DNA from: Tubulanus polymorphus
Taxonomy: Eukaryota > Nemertea > Palaeonemertea > Tubulaniformes > Tubulanidae
Reading direction: 5' to 3'
Length of the DNA: 64,000 nt
Assembly (NCBI RefSeq): GCF_964204645.1
Contig: NC_134027.1
Location: 6,746,485-6,810,484, forward strand
Shown here: one piece after another, positions 28,017 through 44,316 of the stretch
Numbering within the stretch: the stretch's first letter is position 1
Layout: each line of letters begins with the position of its first letter
The notes under the pieces: model-generated
Databases searched by the model: none
The model's input: the letters and a program-made list of their open reading frames with translations, nothing else
What the model was told of the DNA's origin: nothing
Position numbers and translations under genes: made by a program

Positions 28017-29939
28017 TCATTGAAAAAGTGTCTGATCTGATTTACTTCCATAGAAAAGCCGCCAAGAAACAGGGATTTTCCAAGCACTCTCCTGAAATGA
28101 AAGAAAGATCATCAAATCATTGGACAAATGACTGAACCCTAGGAAACCGCAAATGCAATTCATCAAATCTTCTTTTCTTTTTCTGCAGAGATTGAGTATA
28201 AATGAATAAAATGTCATTACCTTGTCTTTTATCAAATTTTTCCATGTGTTTAAATGCGTTGCCAATCTAATAGCATCTTGGACATTATCACCTTCTGAAC
28301 AGAATGTCAACACACACAATGCAGAAATGTTTTCTTGAGACCTTCAATATAAAGCAAACCCGGACAATCGTGTTGTGTTCCTATTTCAACTGATCATAAA
28401 ATAGAATCTGCTTAATTCAGACCATTTGGGACCAACAAAATTCATCTGGTTTCCGGGAAATCCGGAATAAAATTCATTTTCTTGTACATCTGTGAACAAA
28501 TGGACTGCAAATATTGTCCAGATTAGACCAAAATCTGGATTCAGTCGATCTGAATTAAGCGGATTTGACTGCATTAGTGTAGAACTTGCTTACATGCTTT
28601 CATACAGTTTTTTGGCGATGCCCGCTCCAGGCATATAATTGTGAGATTGTTCATGATCCAATCCTGCCTCAGGAGGAATTTCCTCCAGTTCTTTCCAGTT
28701 TAAATCCGTCATAATTTTCTCCTTATGCTCTTTAGGAAACGTTGAAGAGGTGACATGTCTAAGCTGTGTACTGAAATAATTCAAAAAAGTACTTAAACAT
28801 GAAGAATTAAATAACAGCCCTAGAAATTCAGCATAAAGTGCATTTAAAGCTGAATTTTACCCAAAGAGCTGTTGATCAATTCGCATATGTGAATGACAGC
28901 TGGTTAGAATAATCACATCTTTGAATCCAATATCCTTTATCCAGTTCAAAAGCCATTCCCTGTACTCCTGTGATTTTCCCTAAAACATGAAAAAATCAAC
29001 ACACAGTAAATGATATAATACAATATAATGTATGAAAGTATATAAAAGAATACAAGGATACCGTAGTATTAAACTCTTTTTTAGTTTTTAACATCAATTT
29101 TCATCATTTCCAGAACATTAATTTCATTACTATTAGTAAAGACCATAATTTTGGTCTTAACCCCAGTAATAGCAATGTGAGTTTTTGTTAAGACTCAAAC
29201 TAATAATTTACCTTGGCAAATGGGGCTCTTTGTTGCATTATCACTAAATCATTTTGTTCATCTTCAAAGACTGGAAATATAAGTAATTTCAATCCAAATA
29301 AATTTCTTTACAAAATCATTGAAGAAATTGAAATAACTACAGAAATTCATCATATAGTACAGTAGATTTTAGAACAGTATGAATTTCTCCTAAATACGAA
29401 TTAAGCAGTGTCTACTGTAACACTCTTTTCACCTTCACAAGCGGTCATCAACAAACATGAAGAATCAGTGACTTTAGAAGCGTACGGGTCATTACCAACA
29501 ACAGGCAGTATGCAGTTAGTATAAATGTAGCCAATTCGTTTCGCGTTCAACGTCGAAATGATGACATCTACAGCAAGTTGTCCGACGTTACCGACAGATA
29601 CAGCGGGCTATAAACATAGATAAAAGTCTAGGTATACAAAAAAGCCAGCTAAGAAAGGCTCAAGCTACCTACAATACCTGAATACATTTCAAAAACAATT
29701 ACACTCATCTAGTAATTGTGTACAATCTTTGATTTGGTTATGCGTTAATTATAATATTGAAAAGTTTTACAATTATTTCAATAAAATTTAGTTGAACATT
29801 TGACTTGTAACAACGGTGATGATTTATCATGAGGTTTTGACTTATTTTCAAGGCCCATCACCATAATACTGTTACCACGGTGACATACAATGATTAATGT
29901 TTTATCCTTCCAGCTTCCACATTGTTTTCCAATGAACAT
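28017..29939 (-). CDS. PSMG2: Proteasome assembly chaperone 2 (PSMG2/PAC2)
   Basis: PSMG2 pairs with PSMG1 to seed the alpha ring of the 20S proteasome. Seven exons: 29889-29939, 29433-29607, 29212-29270, 28861-28979, 28594-28770, 28221-28341 and 28017-28091, total 258 residues (human about 264), with every phase closing. Recognisable parts: MFIGKQCGSW start; PAVSVGNVGQLAVDVIISTL and CILPVVGNDPYA, very near the human text; VIILTSCHSHMR with YTQLRH-like continuation; MPGAGIAKKLYES; FCSEGDNVQDAI; and the end WKIPVSWRLFYGS. The first coding exon is only 17 codons, chosen because its donor and phase fit exon 2. Confidence 0.95.
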
Positions 29940-30902
29940 TTCGGTTGATGCACAAAATTTGAGAGGATAAACGGAGAAATAAAATAATTTATTGTCAAAA
30001 TAACTTTTGAAGAATACGTTGCGCTATCGCTGTAACGGAATAAAAGTAGGGGTGGTTCGAACCCCAGAATATCGTCATTTATATGCAGTGATTACTTCCA
30101 CCAGATTTTATTTTCTCCAAAAAAAAACTAGGGCCTATGAACCATCCTTTGGACCCCATCGTTCTGACTTCAAGTAATAATTCCTGCTGATATTCCAAAA
30201 ATTCAACAAATACAATGATGCATCATTTTCACGATTATTTATTTGAAACTCAAATATCCATCATATTTTTGGATAATGTACATCTTTTGAATAAACATCA
30301 TCTCATAATAAAAATCTAGCAACAATCATATTACCATTATTATGTTCAAAATATCTAAAAAAACCTGATTGAAGATGTGGAATCACCCTAATCCTATCCA
30401 GTTACGAAAAAGCATTAATTCAAATCCAAATAATATATGAATTATGCATCGAACATTAGGAAAAAGGATGACAGAGAGAAAACTTGGTGCCACATACAAT
30501 AAATAAATTCGTCCAACTTCTGATAATTAGGTTTACTGGCACTAGTAGTGATTAAACTACGGATTAGACTACAATCATAGGATGAAAAAGTAACTTTCAT
30601 ATCTATATGATAACACGTAAACCAGTATTTTCAGTTACCGGTACTTGGGAAGGCTGCCACAGTTAACATGCATGTACTGTACTAAGTATATACCAGAGCC
30701 ACGGAACAAAAATGAAATTAACAGTAAAAACACTTAAATCTAGAAAATTATGTGGTGAAAATAGATTACCCCATCCATAAGGTTTTTGCATATAAAAATA
30801 TCTCTTTAATCCAAAAAATGGAGGATTTGCTAGAAATCGTATTTTTGTTCTAAACATTTGCACAGAACCCGAGCGGCACATCAATATTCGATGATGATGA
30901 TG
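29940..30902. other. Gap between PSMG2 start and DEF8 end (same strand)
   Basis: About 960 bp with no coding exon. It contains the PSMG2 promoter and the DEF8 3' UTR. GGTGGTTCGAACCCC near 30050 resembles a polymerase III B-box but has no tRNA fold around it. Confidence 0.45.
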
Positions 30903-34233
<3,331 letters not shown>

Positions 34234-34470
34234 CACAATGTTTGTTCTGCATTATTGCTGAATCTGAATGAAAAAAGACCAATGGTAAAATATCACAAGT
34301 ACCATTTTTCTAAGTACATTTAGACTTAGTGACAGTACTGTACCATATACAGAAGTATGGGTATGCCAGATTAGACCTGCTGTATTGTATCATTATTATT
34401 AATTATCTTAAATTTACTATTAAAACTAGGTCATCTACTCTAGCTCTACTTAACTACACTAGGCCCTCCT

Positions 34471-34783
34471 CTTAGTTAGTTACCTAATCGTTGGTGGTAA
34501 GCTTTTATAATCGGATAGGGATAGGCTTTGCTTCTTTACATTTACAAATAATTAATATTATGTCTAAAAACTTCCTTGTGGTTTGTAACGGGGACCCCCC
34601 TTTAGTTATCGGGTACCCCCTTTTAAGATGCCCCTTAGTTACTACTACCCCCTACTACAATGAGTGATATTACGCACAAACTCATTGACATTGGTTGGTA
34701 CGGTCTGATGGTGACATCATATAGGCCGGAAAACTACGAGAACAAGAACAAGAAAATATCCGATCGTGAAACTAAAGTAAACC
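34471..34783. repeat. Dispersed repeat, long copy
   Basis: The two ends (34471-34516 and 34751-34783) match the reverse complement of the contiguous 54978-55053 sequence. The middle carries ACCCCC-rich text and no coding frame. It could be an element from which the other copy was internally deleted. Confidence 0.6.
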
Positions 34784-35448
34784 ACGTCCTATAGACTGCT
34801 GAATGCAGAACTGACTCTAATTAGAAGAGTATCTGGGATAACTTACAGATTTATCTGTCGATGCCAACACGGCTATCTTTCTGTCATTAAAATTCTATAG
34901 TATTTCTTCATAATTTTTCAAACCCGGAAGTATTTTTCTTCAGTAGGGATTAGTTTATGATCGGCAAATCCCTTTCGGTATTCAATTCAATTCAACCATT
35001 CATACCTAATAACTTTATTGATGTTACGTAACATCATCGGTAGAAGAAGGACAATAAAGTAATACACAGTACAAAAATATAGAAAGTGTAATACAAAGAA
35101 CACAAACAAACAAAAACAAGCACAAGAAGAAGAGACCGGTAGGGTGGGTATGTACATACAATAATACAATAGGCTATCCTAGCTTTCCATCCATTACGCG
35201 TAATCCAGTCTCCGGAAGAATAGCACTGAAGCTGGTTGAATAAGATATCTTTGCATTTTGTCGATATGTTATGCCAACTTTGGTTTTTAAGGGTATCTTT
35301 TTTTAATAATCATGCAGCAAATAACAATAAGTATATACCGAGGTGGCGCTAGCGGACGGACAAGCAATTATAAATATTATTATTACTAATTAATGTTATT
35401 ACCCCCTTATACTATCGTTTTTTAGTCATGGAGACAGATAAAGGGTAA

Positions 35449-35867
35449 AAGTGCAGATCCGCACCTCTCCGCGTAAACGGTTCAATCAATTACATTAAAT
35501 ATCATTGGTTCAGATTCAAAATGTCATCAGCAATTCAGTACATATATATATATGAGCCATCCACGTTCCCGTCTCGACCCGTTACTGTCTCGACCCGTTC
35601 CCGTCTCGACCCTACTGTACAATAGCGCCACCACAGTCGATTATTTGAACTAAAACACTACGGCGCGTATCGGATTCGTTTTTCGCATGTGAACCTACCA
35701 ACAATTTTACAAAATCAAATTAGATTTTTGAAAACTTTTCATTGAAAAGATCGAATGATGGAAACGGTATAAGCTTAAGTGCAGATCCGCACCTCTCCGC
35801 GTAAACGGTTCAATCAATTACATTTAATATCAATACGTATTTCAGATTCAAAATTCAGCAATTCAGT
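35449..35867. repeat. Direct repeat pair of about 90 bp
   Basis: Copies at 35449-35539 and 35777-35867 begin AAGTGCAGATCCGCACCTCT and share CGCGTAAACGG, TCAATCAATTACATT and CAGATTCAAAAT/CAGCAATTCAGT. Each begins with a small GTGCAGATCCGCAC hairpin. A reverse partner, GAGAGGTGCAGTTCTGCACT, lies at about 35951. They may be the ends of one element or two copies. Confidence 0.65.
35564..35610. repeat. Three-copy 16-bp minisatellite
   Basis: The unit CGTTCCCGTCTCGACC repeats three times, with the middle copy reading GTTACTGTCTCGACC. It lies next to a short (TA)n run. Confidence 0.75.
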
Positions 35868-36658
35868 GGTTTGCCATTGGTTAATTTTTAGATATCTTCA
35901 CTAGAAAGATTTTAGCCTGGATTCTGTCATTCAGCAGATTGCGTCAATCACGAGAGGTGCAGTTCTGCACTTTTACCAAATAAAGTTATCTTATTCTTAT
36001 ATTATCTGTTTATCGATAAGCAACCGATAACAGCTCGATAACTAGCAAATGGCATTTGCCAATAGCAACTGGCATGTCCCTCCAGGTCTTCCATATCAAT
36101 ATACAGCGATTTGTATGCCGTTCTCGGAAGGGATTTCAAGTGAAAATTTTCCAAACACTATAGAAACAATTTAAAGGGCCTAAATGAAAGAAGGGTTTAA
36201 TATAAGATCATAGCAATTTACAGAAATAAAATCGGTTGCGCCGTTCAAAAGTTATGAAGGAATTTGTTGGCTGAAAATCACACTTCTCAGCCATAGAGTC
36301 TTCATTAGGAAATGAACTAAAGGTCATAAGGTCAAATGGTGACCAAATGATCAATTTCTTAGTTAAGAAACAATTGAAAGTAGAAAAGAAACTTGTATAT
36401 CTTTGGGAATTGTCATCCGATTTCAATCAAACTATGGGAAAAATCAGAATAATAGTTTCCCTATTGATTATAAAACTTAAACTAATAATTAATTAAGCCA
36501 ATTAAGGGTAATTAGCTTAATTAATTGGCTCATTGCCAGATCCAGGTATTCATCAGCTAAAAGCAGAGGATAAATGTTTACTTATTTGTGTTACAACTTT
36601 ACAGGGATAAATATATGCGACCATAATTTGTCGCAGACCTCGCAACACATAGAAATTG

Positions 36659-36672
36659 GTTGCCATGGTAAC
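36659..36672. promoter_or_regulatory. Perfect X-box (RFX-type) palindrome GTTGCCATGGTAAC
   Basis: The site matches the RFX consensus GTNRCCNNRGYAAC at every position. It is intergenic, about 2.4 kb upstream of DEF8 and 1.7 kb upstream of the Ig-TIR gene. Function is inferred from the motif only; such a site could occur by chance. Confidence 0.35.
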
Positions 36673-38363
36673 CACTATAGCAACAATTGATTCTTGGGAT
36701 CAATATGGTTGCTGGCGCTCGGAAAGTATTTCAAACCCAAAAACGCATCATGATTGGTATCAAAATGACCGTATTTATCCCAGCTTCCTCTATTTAATCA
36801 GGATTCATGCATTCAGTTGATTGGTAAGAAAATATTAGAGATCGAATAAGAATTCTTGATTTTCAAATTTAGGCCAAGTTGTGTTAGGCCTATAGGATCT
36901 TCATAGCTGAAGAAGATCCAGAAGGAACCTTTTAAAGTACTCGAAGAAGGATTTATTAATTTACACTTTTATCTTTTGCAGGTGACTCCAAGAAATATGG
37001 TGAAGTTAAATAAGCCGAACCCATGTTGAAAAAATCATTATGCGAAATGTAGAATTGTAGGCAAATCCCTTAAAGCTTAGGCCTACCACTGGCTGAAGGG
37101 AGTAATTTAAACTGCAACCTTCTTATCTGAATAAGCTTCAATAGATAAGTCAATGGATTTGTGGATTGAGAATTTGATTACTTGTAATTAATAAAATACA
37201 GCAATTAGAAATTTTGTGGCGGCCCAAGTCCAAAGATGTTCATAAGAGTTTGGCCATTTCAATTGTAGCTTATAGTTGATTAGTAAAACATAAATAAATT
37301 ATTATTTGATAAATAAATATTGTATTTTCATTTCAGTTCAGTTTTTATATGGTCAGTTTTATTGGGGAGAGGCAGGGGGCTCATCTAGCTGCTTTTTCAG
37401 TGTGATTGATGAGCCGAGCGAGGTAGGTAGGCCTAAAAGGCCTTCAGAATAACACACGGGATTTCTTTAGCTTCATCGGTTACATCAACCCCAAAGTTGC
37501 TCAAAATAAAATTATTATCATAAACTTCATTGATCCTGGGAGAAAATGACTTAAAACAACTTAAAACTAGCGTAAACAGCTGATTTACACATGTAAACAA
37601 ACGCTAACGCGAACCCGGAAGTGAATGAAAATGCCCGGATGTAGCAATTTTTTCGATACTTCCCAACTTTACAGCAATTTCCGGGGAAGACGGCTTAACG
37701 AATCAAACTAAAACTGTTTGCTATATAAACTAAAACTACTATATTTTTACACCTGGGGGAGAACTAATTTCTAAATTTCATAATTTGATGAAATATATTG
37801 CATTTAAAACTTTATAGTGTCGCAAAATCGGTCAAATTGCCGGTACAAACAAGTACGGCATACCTGGATGTCAATCAAGAACTTTTGAAAACACATGTGA
37901 AGGTTTCGTGATCCCCAGTCCCGCCCCTTTTTTGCGAGATCGCCTAGAGGTTGGGCATCTCAAAACTGCATTTTTCGAAATCCGCGGTGAAGAGTACACG
38001 CGCACCTGTCAATCAACAATCTATAGTTGGCTGGAGTCCAACAGCTTGTAACTCGCGAACTACGCCGCGCATCAACATGGAATTTTCAACACAGTACAAG
38101 ATGCTTATTATCTTCCCTCGAAAATTTAGTTCAAGTAAATCGGATGATAATTACTGAATTTATCAAGTTCATAACTTTTGAAGTGGGAAAAAACGGCACT
38201 ATGGCCGGTTTTGATCACGTGATCTGAAAACCACAGTTCCCTACGAGCGAATAGCCTTCGGAGTTATCCGTACGGTTCCGTCCGACCATTCGTTTTGAAA
38301 ATGTTGAATCGAAATAAAAAAATATGAAACTATTTCGGTCATCGTCGGCGACAAAGACGAAGA

Positions 38364-41300
38364 ATGTCACTGAGAATCATCTGTATCATGCTGCCAGTAT
38401 TACTGGAACATGTCGTACACATTTCTTCCTCGTGCAATGATTTTTCAAGAAGTAAGTGAAATTTCTAAGAGCGAATTTTTAAGTTGTAAATTTTAAGTAA
38501 GGGGCCTAACTTCTAACTCCTGAGGCTACTCAGTTATAAGTCATATGCTACTGTTGTACTGTACTGTGCAATCATTATGTAGGCCTACAGTTATTAGGCA
38601 GGCTTTATTAATTAAATAACTTTATTGTTTTCACAATCAATAGGCCTACAGACTTTTGACGCAAGGGACCTAGTAGTAGTAGCCCGGGACTCAAGCTACA
38701 ATACAACCGACCTCTCTACTATCTCCACCATCACTGCGCCAACCTGAGTACCAGCAGAATAATCAGCCTGTTGATTGAGGCTGGTTACCAGGATGATGAT
38801 GATGAGGCACACGGGCCGCATAGTATGCCGGCAGCGCCTGGCCCGGTTTTACGAACATTTTTTAAGCTAAATTAAAATTGTTGGTGTAGTCCCTCCGACC
38901 CTGGCTCCACATTTTCAATAATGATGACGAAAATTCAAACTTTAGTATTAACCGTTTTAAGCTTAAACTTTTTTTCTGAAATCAGACCTGCGAAGGATTT
39001 GCTGACGCGCGCACTGAAACAGGAGACAGAAACATGATTCCAAGCATTTCCCTGCGTCGTGGGCATTTGTGAGAACAGGAAAAGAAACTATGTTTCCGAG
39101 TTCATACACATGCTTCCATGTTTCCTGCAAAGGAGTAGATTTAAATCCCATATCATATTTTCTGAAATGAGGCTTTAAAGAAATTAAGTAACTTGGCAAC
39201 GTTAGGCTAAATTCACGAAAATTGTTTTTGTAGACACGACCATATTGGCCTGGACTGCCAATTATACCAGGGAATCTAATGAGACTATTGCACTGGATCC
39301 AATTGAAGGAGAATCACTTGATCTGAATTGCTGTGCAGAAGGCTACACGAACATAGCGTGGGAGAAACTAGAAAATGATGGTAGTCCACGAAATATAGAC
39401 ATGATTACTGGATTGAACGCCTATCGAAAAACAAGGAATCAAACTCTTCATTTTAAAGAAATCATTAAAAAACATGAATCCAGCAAATTTCGATGTATCG
39501 TCCGAAATGCAACTAGTTTTAAGACTCGGAACTTTCTTATTGATAATGTCCGTGGTGAGTACCGGTAGTCTAAAGTCTATTTTTTGTCTGGTATCGAATT
39601 TTTGGGGTGATTTCTCTTAAACTTTTGAACACATACCCGCCCCAAATTGGTCTTGATACAACCAATGAAAGTGTGCAGTCAGAATCAACATCGCTTTTAT
39701 ATAGTCTTCTATTCATTTTGCAATGATTTGCAGGATTGCGAAAAAAGGCTTCTATACGGCCTATCTCATTTGAATCAGAGAAAAGAGACTCTATTTTATA
39801 TAGTCAATCGATCAATCTATTTTAACAATATGTTTTGCAGGAAACATGTCGTTAGAATTTCAAAAATGGCTGATCTTTTCTCATTTCAACATGAGAAAAT
39901 GAAGACTTTTAGGCGATCCTTCAATACAGTGTAAGATGGATATAAAAACAACGCTTTACTGAGATGCACATTTTCACTGGTTGTATTAAGATCAATTATA
40001 GGCCTATGTGTTCAAAGGTGAAATATCCCCAAAAAATCGATGTCACATGATAATAAATAAATAGATAATAGTAAGGTTATCATTCGTTCAGCAGATTGTC
40101 CTGCAGTAAAATGTGGAAAGTACTTGAAATTCATCTCTCTGTAGGTGAATGTACTGAAGATGCTAACCAACTTGCAAGACTTGTCAAGGTTGAGAACACT
40201 ACTATCATTGAGAAGTCTATCGGAGAAAGTGTATCATTTATGTGCGAGGCTTACTATAAAGGATGTGATCATGGCCTTGTTGCATTCCATTGGGTCAAAA
40301 AGGGTGGAGTTTTTTTTGGGGAAAGGGTTAATAGGTAGGCATTTTGTACTTTTAAAAGTCAAAATTTGAAGCGTTGTTATCCCTGGGTTCGAATGTCTAG
40401 ACGAAAAATTATACACAACTTTCCACTGAAAACTAAAAAAAAGTTGGTTATTAAGTATGGTTATACTGTTCAAAGCATATTTCGAAGCAGGTGACATTGT
40501 TTTTATTTTCAGCACCAAAACCTTTAGAGGAGTTAAAATTTATCAAACATTCTACACTATCGATGCCATTAATTCATCTCATTATGGAGAGTACCTTTGT
40601 ATGAACCTGCACGATAAGATAACTTATATCTTGCAAGAAAAACGTAAGAAAATTATTTTGTGACTTATTGGTCCATTCACTATAATAGAGTTTTGTTGTG
40701 TTATTTCCTCAAATTTCTTTCATTTTATTTTCAGAAACTTCAGTCAGTAGCATTTTAGTTATTGTGTTCAGTATTGCAGTAGCTTTCATAGTTATCTTCA
40801 TTGTATTCATACTTGTTAATCTATACCTTTGGGTCAGAATAAAGGTAGTCTTCAAACAGTTTTACATAAGTATTTTTGATCATTATGAGAGAGGTAAGTT
40901 TTTCAATATTCTTTTCAACAGCTTCTGTTTCATACTCACAAGACCACTGGTTGATACATTATTTTTTCCCCTTTATTTGATTACAGAGGGAAATTATGAT
41001 GTTTTCATATTAGCAGCAGATTATGGTACTGATAGTTTGCTTGCTGTGGCATTGGGTTCATACTTGGAGAAATGTGGCCGCCATGTTTACATATATGAAA
41101 GAAATTCCGTACCTGGAGAGTGTATGTACATTTCTCATTCATAATCACTGAAAATTCAACAAATTCCTCCTAAATTTGTTAATTTTTGTGTATGTCAATC
41201 TGTTTTTAGCCCGCTTTGGACTTAAAGTCCTGAATAGTATTTTGTTGAATCTAAAATTCCTAGGCTAATCAATCTTTTCAAGATGTCTTTCAAGAACTGT

Positions 41301-42316
41301 CATTCTAATAAATGACAGTTTCATTAAACGTTCACACTGACCAAAATTCGAGTCTGTTAAGTTATTTTTTCCTTGTTCCATTTATATCGGTACCTATCTA
41401 TTTATATTGGTGCATATTTTGTAACCACAATCAATTGCAAATTTGTAGCTCATGACACGTTCTGTGATTGTGAAGAGTGTCAAGGTCATTGGTTTCTGTA
41501 CATGTTCTGCAGGGCGCATGAAATATTGAAATTGTCATATTTTCAGGCCTTTGCTGATCAATTCCTTAGTGTACATAGTGTCCCTGGTCCTTAAGTTATA
41601 CGTAGTTTTATTTCAAAGATCCAAATCACTTGAAAAACCCCTTTGTTTTTTAAGTTAAAGCAATTAAGAAAACTGTTCCAAAAACAAGTCATCCAGGATG
41701 AATTATGCTGTGTATGAAAAGTTATTCGAAGAACTAAGTTTCCTAGATTGTTATGATGAGCTTCTTTTATTTAGATAAAAGTACGAACTACATAAATGCA
41801 GTTCACGAAAGCAGTTGTGTATTGGCAATCATCACAGAGAGATTCATTGAGAGTCGTTTGTGTTATGATGCTTTGGAGGAAGCTCGTCGCGATGGGAAAC
41901 GTGTTGCTATTTGCATTTACAACAACAACGAGTTATCGACTGCCAACTGGGATGAAGAATTGCAGACATATTTTAGTGCATGTCGCAAATTTGTTTGGCG
42001 TCAAAGCTTTTACGAGTTCATTCGTCCACAATTGAATTCGAGTGATCGCAATATGAATCGCGCAGCGCCTCACATAGTACCAGCGGTGAACGCTGACGAT
42101 ACGGCAGTCGACAAGTCAAGTAGTGAACCAAATGTTGACAATGAGATTGATATTGTATCAACTGGTGCTGATTCAGGTTTTTGTGCAAAACTGAAGGTCA
42201 AATTTCAGAAGAGAAAAGTTCAAAATGATTTTCATTTGTTCAAGGAAGAATTATTATTGTATCTGCCGAAAGCTATTAATTCTAGCAGTGGTATGGTAAT
42301 GACAAATATCAACTAA
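38364..42316 (+). CDS. Immunoglobulin-TIR transmembrane receptor (IL-1R/SIGIRR-like architecture)
   Basis: Cell-surface receptor predicted to signal through a TIR domain. Seven exons: 38364-38451, 39234-39554, 40145-40334, 40513-40643, 40735-40893, 40987-41121 and 41775-42316. They join in phase to 521 residues. Residues 1-22 are a signal peptide (MSLRIICIMLPVLL). Ig domain 1 (about 30-137) has LDLNCC, an IAWEKL Trp and KFRCIV. Ig domain 2 (about 138-242, across two exons) has VSFMCEA, FHWVKK and YGEYLCMN. One membrane helix spans about 249-276 (ILVIVFSIAVAFIVIFIVF). The TIR domain (about 297-435) shows box 1 YDVFILAADYG, a box 2 equivalent ERNSVPGE, CVLAIITERFIESRLCYDAL and a box 3-like KFVWRQSFYEF. 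A 90-residue tail follows. Two Ig domains fall between SIGIRR (one) and IL-1R (three). Ligand and orthology are open. Confidence 0.9.
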
Positions 42317-43979
42317 ATGTGCATCTGATGTGGTTACTACTGATAATGGCCTGTTATCGATTAACCAAGATCAGCCATACATAAAATCAGTGCCCTGTTA
42401 AATACAGGGAGATTTTAAACATGGAATTTGAGAATCGTGTCAAAATAGTGATTTGCATTTTTGCATTTGTAACAAAAACACATATTAGGTTTTATCACTG
42501 CTATTTTTATGCATGTTGCCAAGCTTTGAAAGTTCATATTGAATGTGAATTGTATATCCATTAAAACAATATGTTCTGAATACATTTTTTGAATGAGATA
42601 CAATGTCACCTATAAATCATGTGTGATCAGCACTGGTGGTACCTGTCTGTCTCTGCATAAATTATCTGCATGTGTCTCGGTTAGATCCAGGGCTATTTGC
42701 AATATCTTCCTATAAAATTGATTCAAAGCGATGAATGTTACCTCGATCCGCTCAAGTGGGCTATTGCGTTCACTTAGTCCCTCCATTGGTTCGTTCATTC
42801 ATCTATCCACAGACAGTATCCAGTTACTTAGCCTAGGAACATTTTGAAGATGCTTGAAATTGTTGTGATACTTTGGTTATACATGTACATGTATTTACCC
42901 TAGACACATCTTTCCCGAATGAAGATAGCTGACTGGACTGGTAGCCATTGATGTTCATCAAAATCAACACATTTTTGAAGTTGTCATTAGATATTTTGAT
43001 GCTTTAATCAACTGTCTTGGGGTATTGAATATTGACATTATAGAGCATTTCAGGACCATTTAATCCAAGTTGGTATCGGGTTCATAGACTGGTACTTTGT
43101 AGTCTTTAAAGTCTTGTTATTGTTGATTCATTCATGAAATGATTTTTAGATTTATGATTGTTGTAATTATCGAATTTTTGCAATATAGAAAAAGTTTTTA
43201 TAAATAAAGGAGTATATATTATATTTTTGTAGATATCATTGTATTTGCAATTGATGTTTTTATGTATCGGTATGTTTTAGTATAATCATGATCCGGTGTT
43301 AAGTGTTGACATTTCCATAATTGTAGTAGATTGGAATTCGGATATACTGACATTTCATACAGCAAATGAAAAAAATTTGACCTGATTAATTGAAATTGAA
43401 ATACAAATATAATTAATTCTGGATTGCAAACTACATAAGTATCAATTATAATGATCAAAATCATGTGCCTTCTGTTGGACTTAGATTTGTTTGTAGAACT
43501 AGATTCAATAGTAAAACTATGATCGTTTTTTTTTTTTATGAAGTATTTATTCACGTCATGATGAATTGTATTCAAATCTGATGAAAAAATTCAACAAATG
43601 ATGTAAATGCGGTATTAATCGTATGAATAATCAATATTGGATTTTACTGGTTATGTGTTCATCCCATCGCATTGTTGTTTACAAATGATAAATTAAATGT
43701 TGAAAATTACATCATTGAGATAAATGCGCAATTATACAGTTAATCAGTTTAAATTTGATTTATGGTGTAACCAGTATTAGATGAAATGATACTCCTTGTA
43801 AATTGTAAAATTTGCTACTAATAAAGCAATATATTCTGTAGTTCTTTGTGGCTGTTTCTTTCATTTTTTGACATTATTACAGATAATTCTTAAATGTAAG
43901 TAGGTGTGCTACCCCTGTGGCTAAATTAGCTGATTTGATGAATTCAACCTTCATTTATAACCTATTGACACTGACCAAG
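42317..43979. other. 3' region of the Ig-TIR receptor gene
   Basis: No coding exon. The likely long 3' UTR has AATAAA at 43203-43208 and another near 43821. The sequence is AT-rich. Confidence 0.45.
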
Positions 43980-44311
43980 CAGGGGCGGATCTAGAGGCAG
44001 ACAATGACAGGAGCACAGAATTAAAAAAAGGGCAACTCGTAAGAAAATACACTATCCATGACAGCCGAGCGCCGAAAGCGCGAAGCGTTCGTGGGGGGTC
44101 TGGGGGACCTCCCCCATAAAATTTTTGAATTTCAACCCATTTTAATGCAATTTCCAGGCACCCGAGACACAAAAATGACATTCTGCAACAATTTTCTAAG
44201 AGATGGGAATTTATTAATATGGAAACAATGTGATAATGAACTTTATAGAATGAAAAATTTTTTTTGCACTTCTGCGACAGGAGCACGTGCTCCCGTCTAG
44301 ATCTGCCCCTG
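43980..44311. mobile_element. 332-bp hAT-type MITE with CCAAG target duplication
   Basis: The left end CAGGGGCGGATCTAGA and the right end TCTAGATCTGCCCCTG are inverted repeats. CCAAG flanks both sides (43975-43979 and 44312-44316). The interior has the GGGGGGTCTGGGGGACCTCC stretch common in hAT-derived MITEs, and a CACGTG palindrome near the right end. It cannot encode a transposase. Confidence 0.85.
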
Positions 44312-44316
44312 CCAAG

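Larger units (their letters stand above)
34234..38363. other. Divergent gap between DEF8 and Ig-TIR receptor
   Basis: About 4.1 kb with no supported exon. It holds a dispersed repeat (34471-34783, partner at 54978-55053), a 90-bp direct repeat pair (35449-35539 and 35777-35867), a three-copy 16-bp minisatellite (35564-35610) and a perfect RFX-type X-box (36659-36672). The promoters of both flanking genes should lie here. Confidence 0.5.
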
